Shown piece after piece: positions 37,352-45,160 of a stretch of DNA of 64,000 bases. The stretch lies in the NCBI GenBank assembly GCA_963826145.1, contig CAWGVW010000001.1, forward strand, positions 1,488,001-1,552,000. The letters run 5' to 3'. The DNA is from JBGPLJ01 sp963826145 (GTDB taxonomy: Bacteria > Pseudomonadota > Gammaproteobacteria > Steroidobacterales > Steroidobacteraceae). The position numbers and the translations under genes were made by a program. The notes under the pieces are model-generated. The model saw nothing but the letters and a program-made list of their open reading frames with translations, was not told the DNA's origin and did no database searches. Each line of letters begins with the position of its first letter. The stretch's first letter is position 1.

Positions 37352-38286
37352 AGGCTGCGCTCGAGGCGGTCGAGCGTCTGCATGGCAGACAGACACTGCT
37401 GGACACTGGCGTTCGGCTCGCGCTTCTCCTTGATGGCGGCGAAGAACTCGCGGTCCTGCAGCTCGATGCCGTTCATCGACACGTCGACCTTCGAGACGTC
37501 GATGTTGTTGCCCTTGCCGTCGACGAGTTCGTCGTAGCGGGCAATGTAGGTTCCGTTGTCGCAGATGTAGCGGAAGAACGTGCCGAGCGGTCCGTCGTTG
37601 TTGAAGGACAGCGACAGCGTGCAGATCGCGCCCGACGGCGTCTTCAGCTGGATGCTCATGTCCATCGCGATCTTGAGGTCCGGATGCATCGGCCCCTGCA
37701 GTGCGTGACAGTGCGCGGTCTTTTCCCCGGTCTGATACTGAAAGAGATCGACGGTGTGGCAGGCGTGGTGCCACAGGAGGTGATCGGTCCAGCTGCGCGG
37801 CTTGCCGAGCGCATTCATGTTGGTACGGCGGAAGAAGTAGGTCTGCACGTCCATCTGCAGCACCTTGAGCTTCCCGGCCTTGATCTGCTTGTGAATCCAT
37901 TGATGGCTGGGATTGAAGCGTCGCGTGTGCCCACCCATGGCAATGACGCCGGTTTCCTTCTGCGCGCGCACGAGCCGTTCGGAATCTGCCAGCGAGTCGG
38001 CAATCGGAATCTCGATCATCACGTGCTTGCCGGCGCGCATGCATTGCACGCCCTGCTTGGCGTGCATCTGCGTCGGCGTGGTGAGGATCGCGGCTTCGAC
38101 GCCCGGTCGCGCGAGGCACTCGCCGAGATCGAGCGACCAGTGCGGGATGTTGAATCTCTCCGCGACTTCCGCCGTCGACTCGGCGCTGCCGCCAGCAAGT
38201 GTCACGATCTCGATGCCCGGGATCTTCTGGATCGCCTCGAGGTGCTTGACCCCGAAGGCGCCCTGCCCGGCCATGCAGATCTTCAT
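37333..38286 (-). CDS. ligC: 4-carboxy-2-hydroxymuconate-6-semialdehyde dehydrogenase (LigC, Gfo/Idh/MocA fold)
   Basis: 317 residues; the ATG overlaps the ligB stop (ATGA). NAD(P)-binding fold at the N terminus (KICMAGQGAFGVKHLEAIQK) and LigC landmarks HVMIEIPIADSLADSERL, GGHTRRFNPSHQWIHKQI, QTYFFRRTNMNALGKPRSW and DHLLWHHACHTVDLFQYQTG. It oxidises the hemiacetal of 4-carboxy-2-hydroxymuconate-6-semialdehyde (made by LigAB) to 2-pyrone-4,6-dicarboxylate. The C-terminal codons and stop lie in one arm of the inverted repeat at 37.3 kb. Confidence 0.92.
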   Translation of the reverse strand: MKICMAGQGAFGVKHLEAIQKIPGIEIVTLAGGSAESTAEVAERFNIPHWSLDLGECLARPGVEAAILTTPTQMHAKQGVQCMRAGKHVMIEIPIADSLADSERLVRAQKETGVIAMGGHTRRFNPSHQWIHKQIKAGKLKVLQMDVQTYFFRRTNMNALGKPRSWTDHLLWHHACHTVDLFQYQTGEKTAHCHALQGPMHPDLKIAMDMSIQLKTPSGAICTLSLSFNNDGPLGTFFRYICDNGTYIARYDELVDGKGNNIDVSKVDVSMNGIELQDREFFAAIKEKREPNASVQQCLSAMQTLDRLERSLGTGIG

Positions 38287-39141
38287 TTCTTCTTCCTCTT
38301 CGTCTTGTTCTCGAGAATCAGATGGCCGAGCGCCGTGTTCGACGACGGCACGTGATAGAAGCGATACACCTCTCGCACCTCGTCGGCGAGCGCGCCGCGG
38401 GAGATGAGCCACATCACCAGCTCGATGCCTTCGGAGCCTGCCTCGCGCACGTATTCAAGGAACTCGATCTTCGCGACCTTTTTCGGATTCTTCACCAGGT
38501 TGTCGAGGAAGGTCTTGTCGAATTTCGAGTTGATGAGACCCGCGCGCGCGCCCTGCAGCTGGTGCGACATGCCGCCCGTGCCGAAAATGACGACGCGCAG
38601 GTCCTCGCGATAGGACTCGACAGCTTTCTTGATCGCCTTGCCCAGGTGATAGCAGCGGTTGCCCGTCGGCGGCGGAAACTGCACGACGTTCACCGGCAGC
38701 GGGATCACCTTGCACGGCCATTCCTGCGGCTGGCCGAACATGAGCGAAAGCGGCACCGTGAGGCCGTGATCGACCGCCATCTTGTTGACGATGGTCAGGT
38801 CGAACTCATCGAGGATCACGGACTGCGCAATGTGCGAAGCGAGCTCCGGATGACCGTACACCGTCGGCACCGGACGCGGTCCCCAACCCTCGTCGGCGGG
38901 CGGAAACTCCGCAGCGCAGCCGAGCGCGAAGGTCGGAATCAGCTCGAGCGAGAAGGCGGAGGCGTGATCGTTGTAGACGAGGATGACTGACGTCGGGCTT
39001 CAGGTCCGCGATCCACTTCTTTGAGAAATCGAAGCCGTCGAAGACCGGCTTCCAGTACGGCGTCTGGGTCTTCCCCTTGTCGAAGGCCGCGCCGATCGCG
39101 GGCACATGCGAACAGTTCACGCTGGCGACGATCTTAGCCAC
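38283..39141 (-). CDS. ligB: Protocatechuate 4,5-dioxygenase beta (catalytic) subunit, frameshifted
   Basis: About 285 residues. GTG 39141 begins AKIVASVNCSHVPAIGAAFD, with the His iron ligand in SHVPAIG. The second ligand region, VILVYNDHASAFSLELIP, is in another frame; the shift lies near 38985-38992. The family end follows (VIFGTGGMSHQLQGARAGLI, EFLEYVREAGSEGIELVMWL). LigB carries the Fe(II) site and opens protocatechuate between C4 and C5. It overlaps ligA by 8 bases and ligC by 4 bases. Confidence 0.92.
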
Positions 39142-39575
39142 GCTTCTTTTGCTCCGATTTGCTGCGATTACCTTCGATCGAACGGCCGCCTTGCAACATC
39201 ATGTCCGCGTATTGCTGCTGGGTCGAACCTGTCATGAGCGCCGCCACGTGCTGGAATGACAGGCCGTCGGAGGAAAAGAGCTTCGACAGGAAATAGATGT
39301 TCCCGCCGTTCCAGATCATGCGGTTCCAGTCGCGCTTCAGGACTGCGTCGCGCTGCTCGTCCGTCATCGGGAACTTGCTGCAGGTAGGCCGCCTCGTTCG
39401 CGCGGAACTCGTCGCGGTTCGCGGGCTTCATGAGGCTCATGCAGAACATGTTGAGGTGATAGCCCTGGCGCGCGCGCTGCATGTCGAAGAGCGTCGTGCC
39501 TGGCATGTCATCGAATCCCTTGATCGGTTCCTTGCGGCCTCTCGGTGCCGGAGCGGATTTGCGCTTTGCAGCCAT
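39134..39575 (-). CDS. ligA: Protocatechuate 4,5-dioxygenase alpha subunit, frameshifted
   Basis: About 146 residues. It starts MAAKRKSAPAPRGRKEPIKG and continues DMPGTTLFDMQRARQGYHLN, the LigA signature. One extra base near 39383 breaks the frame; without it the text reads AAYLQKFPMTDEQRDAVLKR, which matches the conserved AYLxKFPMTxEQ of LigA. The second half (RDWNRMIWNGGNIYFLSKLF) is in the shifted frame. The alpha subunit covers the LigB active site and helps bind the substrate. The basic N-terminal tail is longer than usual. Confidence 0.9.
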
Positions 39576-39598
39576 TGATATTGTGCCTCGCGCGCGCT

Positions 39599-40475
39599 TC
39601 AGGCGCCGAATCCATAAAGCCGGTGCGGATTATCGACCAGGATACGCCGCTGCGTCGCGCTGTCCGGCGCGAAGAGCGGCACGAGGTCGACGAGCTCGCC
39701 GTCGTTCGGCATGTGCTTTGCGATATTCGGGTGCGGCCAGTCGGTTCCCCAGAGTATGCGATCCGGCGCCGCGTCGATGAGCGCCTGGGCGAAAGGAACG
39801 GCGTCCGTGAAGGGCGGGCCGGCGCTCGAGATGCGCTCGGCGCCGCTGATCTTGACCCAGCACCGCTCGTTGGCACGCGCGACGTCGAGCAGCCGCCGAA
39901 AGGGTTCCTGTCCGAGGCCCGCCCGGCGTCGGCACGCGGCCCATGTGATCGATGATGAATGGCACCGGGAGCTTGTCGAGGAGCTCCGCGTGCTCGACGA
40001 GGTCGCCGGCATCGAAGTGCAGATCGACGTGCCAGCCGAGCGGCCGCACGCGCGCGACGATGCGGTGGAACTCGCCCATGTCCGGCATGCCGCCGAGGTG
40101 CTTGACGAAATTGAAGCGTACGCCGCGAAAGCCGGCGGCATGCAGCCGCGCGAACTCCTTGTCCGTAAAGCTGTCGTCGGCATTCGCGACGCCGCGATAG
40201 CGACCGCCGCTCTGGGCGATCGCATCGACGATCACGGTGTTGTCGATGCCGTGGCAGCTCGCATTGACGAGCACCGCCCGTTCGAGCCCGAGGATCGACT
40301 GCAGTTCCTTGAATCGCGACAGGGGCGCATCGGGCGGCGTGTACGTGCGGTCCGCGGCATAGGGATAGCGATCGCCCGGTCCGAAAATATGGCAATGCGC
40401 ATCGCAAGCGCCGGCGGGCGGCTTGTATTTCGGCTTGCGGGGATTCGGGTCCGGCGCCTTGCAGGTAGGAATCAT
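39599..40475 (-). CDS. ligI: 2-pyrone-4,6-dicarboxylate hydrolase (LigI), frameshifted
   Basis: About 291 residues. It starts MIPTCKAPDPNPRKPKYKPP, and PAGACDAHCHIFGPGDRYPY and NASCHGIDNTVIVDAIAQSG match LigI. PFIIDHMGRVPTP is followed by a frame change near 39925 and then CWVKISGAERISSAGPPFTD, ILWGTDWPHPNIAKHMPNDG and DNPHRLYGF. LigI hydrolyses the pyrone to 4-oxalomesaconate, a metal-independent amidohydrolase reaction. It is the first gene of the lig operon, 23 bases ahead of ligA and divergent from the aldehyde dehydrogenase gene. Confidence 0.9.
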
Positions 40476-40604
40476 CGTGGTCGAGTATCGTAGCGATGTG
40501 GGTGTGGCTTAGACAATCGCAGCCGGAACAGAATTGCGCTCGACTATGAGTGAAGGTGATCCGGCGGATATCAACGGAAACGATGTCTGCAATCGACGGA
40601 CGCG

Positions 40605-42041
40605 ATGCCGCGGAGTCATGACTTGAACGACGCATTCCGCCTGACGATCGATGGCGAGGCTGTCAGCACCAAGGCCACGCTCGAGGTCATCAATCCCTCG
40701 ACCGGCGCCATCTTCGCCCGTTGCCCGCGCGCCGGCCGCGCCGAACTTGATCGGGCCGTGACGGCCGCACGCCGCGCCTTCGACACCTGGAGCGCCCGAT
40801 CTTTCGAGGATCGCGGCGCCCTCATTCGCAGCTGGGCGGCGGCACTGCGCGCCGAGCAACCGGCGCTCGCGGAACTCCTGACGCGCGAACAGGGCAAGCC
40901 GCTGGCCCAGTCCCGCGATGAAATCGGCCGGGCCGCGTCGCAGTCGGAGGGCCTTTCGAAGATCGTAATTGCGCCGGAGACCCTGGTCGACGACGCCGAA
41001 CGGCACATCGAACTCGTGTACCGGCCGCTCGGCGTCGTTGGTGTCATTACGCCCTGGAATGCGCCGATCAACCTGGCCGCAGGGCCTGTCGTGTCGGCTC
41101 TCTACACCGGCAATACGGTCGTCCTGAAGCCCTCGCCCTACACGCCGCTCGCTACCCTCAGGATGGGTGAGCTGCTGCGCGAGATCTTTCCGCCGGGAGT
41201 TGTGAATGTGCTCGCGGGCGGCGATGACCTCGGCGAATGGATGACGGCCCATCCGGGCATCGACAAGATCTCCTTCACCGGCTCCGTCGCGACCGGCAAG
41301 AAGGTCATGGCGCGCGCCGCCGCGAGTCTCAAACGCGTCACGCTCGAGCTCGGCGGCAACGACGCCGCCATCGTGCTCGATGACGTCGATCCGCAGGCCG
41401 TCGCGCCCAAGCTCTTCTTCGCCGCCATGGTCAACAGCGGCCAGGTCTGCATGGCGATCAAGCGCATCTATGCGGACGAGCGGATCTACGATGCGCTCTG
41501 CGAGGCGCTCGCGGGCGAAGCGCGCAAGGCCAGGGTCGGCGATGGCCTCGATGCGACGTCACAGTTCGGCCCGATCCAGAATCGCATGCAGTACGAGAAG
41601 GTCATCGGCATTCTCGAGGACGCGAAGCGGCGCGGCGGCCGCATACTGGCGGGCGGCGAGGTCCCTGCCGGGCCGGGCTATTTCTTTCCGCCGACGATCG
41701 TGACTGACCTCGATGAGACGAGCCGCCTGGTGCGTGAGGAGCAGTTCGGGCCGATCGTGCCGGTGCTTAAATTCAAGGACATCGACGACGCCGTGCGCCG
41801 CGCGAACGACACGCGCTATGGATTGAGCGGCTCGGTCTGGAGCGGCGATCCGGAGCGCGCGGCGAAGATCGCGGCGAGACTCGAGGTGGGCACGGCCTGG
41901 GTCAATCAGCACCGCGCCACCTCCGCGACTGTGCCCTTTGGCGGCGCGAAGGAATCGGGAATCGGCCGTGTCTACTCGATCCTCGGACTCAAGGAAAACA
42001 TGGAACCGCGCGTCATCAGCATCCTGAAAACGCAGTCATGA
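40605..42041 (+). CDS. Aldehyde dehydrogenase (NAD(P)-dependent, ALDH superfamily)
   Basis: 478 residues, full length. Catalytic residues: Asn in VITPWNAPINLAAGPV, Glu in VTLELGGNDAAIVL and Cys in MVNSGQVCMAIKRIY. Cofactor motif: ISFTGSVATGKKVM. ATG 40605 is used; an in-frame TTG at 40623 could also serve, since no strong ribosome site precedes either. It is divergent from ligI over a 129-base gap. It could oxidise an aromatic aldehyde (vanillin-type) ahead of protocatechuate cleavage, or the aldehyde made by the amine oxidoreductase. The sequence does not decide. Confidence 0.88.
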   Translation: MPRSHDLNDAFRLTIDGEAVSTKATLEVINPSTGAIFARCPRAGRAELDRAVTAARRAFDTWSARSFEDRGALIRSWAAALRAEQPALAELLTREQGKPLAQSRDEIGRAASQSEGLSKIVIAPETLVDDAERHIELVYRPLGVVGVITPWNAPINLAAGPVVSALYTGNTVVLKPSPYTPLATLRMGELLREIFPPGVVNVLAGGDDLGEWMTAHPGIDKISFTGSVATGKKVMARAAASLKRVTLELGGNDAAIVLDDVDPQAVAPKLFFAAMVNSGQVCMAIKRIYADERIYDALCEALAGEARKARVGDGLDATSQFGPIQNRMQYEKVIGILEDAKRRGGRILAGGEVPAGPGYFFPPTIVTDLDETSRLVREEQFGPIVPVLKFKDIDDAVRRANDTRYGLSGSVWSGDPERAAKIAARLEVGTAWVNQHRATSATVPFGGAKESGIGRVYSILGLKENMEPRVISILKTQS

Positions 42042-43388
42042 GGCAGGCACGTCGTCGAGCTTGAAGCCGCGAAAGCGCCGGTAGCAGAAATACACGAGCC
42101 CGAATGCCGCGAGCGCGCCGATCGCCATTGGCGCAGCCGGTGCAAGGAAGAGTTCCGGCAAGGGGAGTTTGCGCGCGATGAGCGCACCGCCGATCAGGAT
42201 GCCCGCGATCGATCCGACGCGTCCGACCGCGAACGCCCAGCCCACGCCTTTTGAACGGAATTCGGTCGCGTACAGGAGCCCCGCACTCGCGTTGATGCCG
42301 AAAATCGCGCCCACGACCGTGAAGCCTGAGAGGGAAACGAGCAGCGCGAGCGTCGCGAACGAATGGCCCGGCCATCCGATGGCGGCGACACAGGGACCCG
42401 CCAGGCTGAAAAGCACGGCAATGATCACGACGCCGAACCGGTCGAGCACGACGCTCACGGCAAGGCCGCCGAGCGCGGCGCCGACGTGATACCAGGTGGT
42501 TGCGACCGCCGCCTCGTGGGCCGAGAGGCCATTCCCCGTGAAGATGAGCGGCAGCCAGCCGTTCAGGAAGAAGTTGCTGAGGAGCGCCGCGCCAAAGAGG
42601 ACCCAAAGCAACGACGTGATGGGCGCGAGGCCGCCGCCGAATATCTGTCTGAGGCCGGAGCCCGCGATTTCGGCTGACCGCGGCGCCTGAAAGACAGCAT
42701 CCTCCGCAATCTCAAGATCGCGCCTCAGGCTGCGTGCGGTCTTCAGCAGCGCCGCGCGTCTCGCAGGATGACGGGCGAGGAGCTTCACCGACTCCGGCAT
42801 CCAGAGTGCGACGCCGCCAGCGATCGCAAGCGGAGCCGCGCCGCCGATAAGAAAGAGAATCGTCCAGCCATGCTCTGCGACGAGACGCGCGCTCGCGACG
42901 CCTGGCGCGACGCCGCCGAGCGTGATGCCGACGAACATCAGGACGATGAGCGTCGCGCGCCAGCGCCTCGGCGAGAGTTCGGAGTTGAGCGCGATGGTAT
43001 TCGGCATGAGACCACCGAGGCCGATGCCGGTGACGAAGCGTAGCCACGCGACCTGCGTAAGGTCGCTCGCCGCAACGATCGCAAGCGTCGCGAGGCCGTA
43101 GATGAGGCAACCCATCACGATCGCGCGCTTGCGGCCGAAGCGATCGCCGAGCGCGCCGAAGATGAGCGCGCCGAAGACGATGCCGACAAGGCTCGCGACG
43201 AGCGCCACACGCAGCGAATCCGGCGGCACATGCCAAAGCCGCACGAGTTCAGGCGTCGCGAAGGACATCACCGCGAGGTCATAGCCGTCCGCGAACATCG
43301 CGAGGAACGACCAGACGAAGAGATTGAGGTTGAAGCGCCCGAGCCGCTGATCGTCGACGAGCTTCTCGACATCGATGACGGGATTCAA
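42036..43388 (-). CDS. MFS transporter, aromatic acid:H+ symporter type
   Basis: About 450 residues with 12 membrane segments. The first segment carries FADGYDLAVMSFATPELV, the DGYD motif of the AAHS (PcaK/BenK/VanK) family, and the loop motif GALGDRFGRKRAIV follows. A second loop motif is at FVTGIGLGGLMPNTIALNSE. The TTG at 43388 (LNPVIDVEKL) is the likely start, with GTG 43400 as the alternative. Its stop overlaps the convergent aldehyde dehydrogenase stop by 6 bases. Import of protocatechuate or a related acid fits the nearby lig genes. Confidence 0.85.
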   Translation of the reverse strand: MNPVIDVEKLVDDQRLGRFNLNLFVWSFLAMFADGYDLAVMSFATPELVRLWHVPPDSLRVALVASLVGIVFGALIFGALGDRFGRKRAIVMGCLIYGLATLAIVAASDLTQVAWLRFVTGIGLGGLMPNTIALNSELSPRRWRATLIVLMFVGITLGGVAPGVASARLVAEHGWTILFLIGGAAPLAIAGGVALWMPESVKLLARHPARRAALLKTARSLRRDLEIAEDAVFQAPRSAEIAGSGLRQIFGGGLAPITSLLWVLFGAALLSNFFLNGWLPLIFTGNGLSAHEAAVATTWYHVGAALGGLAVSVVLDRFGVVIIAVLFSLAGPCVAAIGWPGHSFATLALLVSLSGFTVVGAIFGINASAGLLYATEFRSKGVGWAFAVGRVGSIAGILIGGALIARKLPLPELFLAPAAPMAIGALAAFGLVYFCYRRFRGFKLDDVPAS

Positions 43389-43465
43389 ACGGCCCCCCAC
43401 TTCAACCGCGCTGCGGCGGCTCGCGGCTAGTGTAATCGTTGCCGCGGCCCGGCCGTCAGCCGCTT

Positions 43466-45160
43466 TCAGGCGAGGAGCGGTTGAATCCGTTCGAGCAGGG
43501 ACTTCGCGTCGCCGCCGACGATGACATGGACACGCTTTGCGGCTGGCCGGGCGACGCCGCGAACGCCGAGCCGCTCGAGTGCTTCGCTCAGGACCGACGC
43601 GTCGTCGGCGACCGTGAAACAAAGGCGCGTCGAAGACAGCACGAGGTCGCGGATGTTGGGCGCGCCGCCGAGTGCGGCCACAATCTTCTCCGCCGAGGTA
43701 TCCGCCGCAGGGCCTGCGCGCAGCACGGCGCGTATTTCGCCGGCCACCTGATCGGCAATCGGCCCGAGAATCACTTGCAGCTCCTTCGGTGACGGCTTCA
43801 CCGTCCCGCGCACGCCGAGGCGTTTCAAGGCTTCGCCATCGACCGCTTCCGGGTCGACGAGCGCAAGTCGCAGCCGCGTCATGCACGCATCGACCGACGC
43901 GAGATTGCGCGCACCGCCGAGCGCGACAACAAAAGCCCGCGCCCGCTCATCGCCGCGGCCCGGAACGGCCGCCGGAATCACCGCGGCTTCGCCCGATTCT
44001 CGGCCGGGCGTCTTCAGGTCGAACCGGCGGATGCAATACATGAAGAGCCCGTAGTACACCCCGAAGTACACAAGGCCGATCGGAATGAGGAGCAGCGGAT
44101 GCGTCGCGCGGCTGTAGCCGAGAACATAGTCGAAGAGCCCGGCCGAGAAGCTGAATCCGAGATGCACATCGAGAAGGTGCATGATTACCATCGCGGCGCC
44201 AGTCAGCACGGCGTGGATCGCATAGAGAACGGGCGCCAGGAAGACGAACGTGAATTCGATCGGCTCCGTGACGCCTGTGAGGAAAGCGGTGAGCGCCATC
44301 GAGAGCAGCAGCCCCCCCGCCGCGCGGCGTCGCTCGGGGCGGGCCGCGCGATACATCGCAAGACACGCCGCCGGCAGGCCGAACATCATCACCGGGAAAA
44401 AGCCCGACATGAAGGCGCCGGCGCTCGGATCGCCCGCGAAGAATCGCTTCAGATCGCCGGTGACGCCGTGGTAATCGCCGAGCAGGAACCAGGCAATGTT
44501 GTTGATGACGTGATGCAGGCCCGTGATGATGAGCACACGATTCAGCACGCCGTAGGCGAATAGCCCAACGTCGCCGGAGCCGAGCACCCAGCGACTGAGG
44601 CCGTCCATGCCGTGCTCGAGCACCGGCCAGCCCCAGCCGAAGAGCGCGGCGAGACCGAGGCCGACGACGCCGCTCGCAATCGGTACGAAGCGCCGCCCGC
44701 CGAAGAACGCGAGATAGCTCGGCAGCTCGATGTCGCTGTAGCGGTTATAGAGCCCGCCCGCGATGAGACCCGAGATGATGCCGGCCGGCACGCTGAGTTT
44801 TGCGAGCTCGCGCGACTTGTACGCCGCGGCTGCAAGGTCGTGCGCCTGGCCCGTAAGCCCGGCGATGGCCTCCGCGGGCACGCCGATCAGGACTTCCGCG
44901 CCCTTCGTCGTGACGAGGTAGCCCACGACGCTCGCAAGACCTGCCGCCCCGTGATTTTCGCGGGCGAGGCCCACGGCGACGCCAATGGCGAAGAGGAGCC
45001 CCAGATTCGAGAAAATCGCATCGCCCGCCGCCGCCATCGGCGCGAGGTTCAGGAGATCCGGCTGACCGAGACGCAGGAGGAGCCCCGCGACCGGTAGCAC
45101 GGCGATCGGCAACATCAGTGCGCGGCCGATCTGCTGCACACCGGAGAACATGGGCTTCAT
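43466..45160 (-). CDS. nagE: PTS N-acetylglucosamine transporter EIIC-EIIB (NagE-like) with a second, degenerate EIIB domain
   Basis: 564 residues. EIIC covers residues ~1-375 (QIGRALMLPIAVLPVAGLLL, GLHHVINNIAWFLLGDYHGV, TGVTEPIEFTFVFLAPVLYA). The first EIIB domain has the phosphorylated Cys in NLASVDACMTRLRLALVD. A second EIIB-like domain (residues ~485-564) reads NIRDLVLSSTRLCFTVAD, with Ser where the active Cys should be. It brings in and phosphorylates N-acetylglucosamine together with the EIIA-HPr-EI fusion, whose gene overlaps this one by four bases. Confidence 0.9.
   Translation of the reverse strand: MKPMFSGVQQIGRALMLPIAVLPVAGLLLRLGQPDLLNLAPMAAAGDAIFSNLGLLFAIGVAVGLARENHGAAGLASVVGYLVTTKGAEVLIGVPAEAIAGLTGQAHDLAAAAYKSRELAKLSVPAGIISGLIAGGLYNRYSDIELPSYLAFFGGRRFVPIASGVVGLGLAALFGWGWPVLEHGMDGLSRWVLGSGDVGLFAYGVLNRVLIITGLHHVINNIAWFLLGDYHGVTGDLKRFFAGDPSAGAFMSGFFPVMMFGLPAACLAMYRAARPERRRAAGGLLLSMALTAFLTGVTEPIEFTFVFLAPVLYAIHAVLTGAAMVIMHLLDVHLGFSFSAGLFDYVLGYSRATHPLLLIPIGLVYFGVYYGLFMYCIRRFDLKTPGRESGEAAVIPAAVPGRGDERARAFVVALGGARNLASVDACMTRLRLALVDPEAVDGEALKRLGVRGTVKPSPKELQVILGPIADQVAGEIRAVLRAGPAADTSAEKIVAALGGAPNIRDLVLSSTRLCFTVADDASVLSEALERLGVRGVARPAAKRVHVIVGGDAKSLLERIQPLLA

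Noticed and set aside
44099..44563. Plus-strand frame opposite nagE
   Set aside because: Charged, motif-free shadow of EIIC coding sequence.
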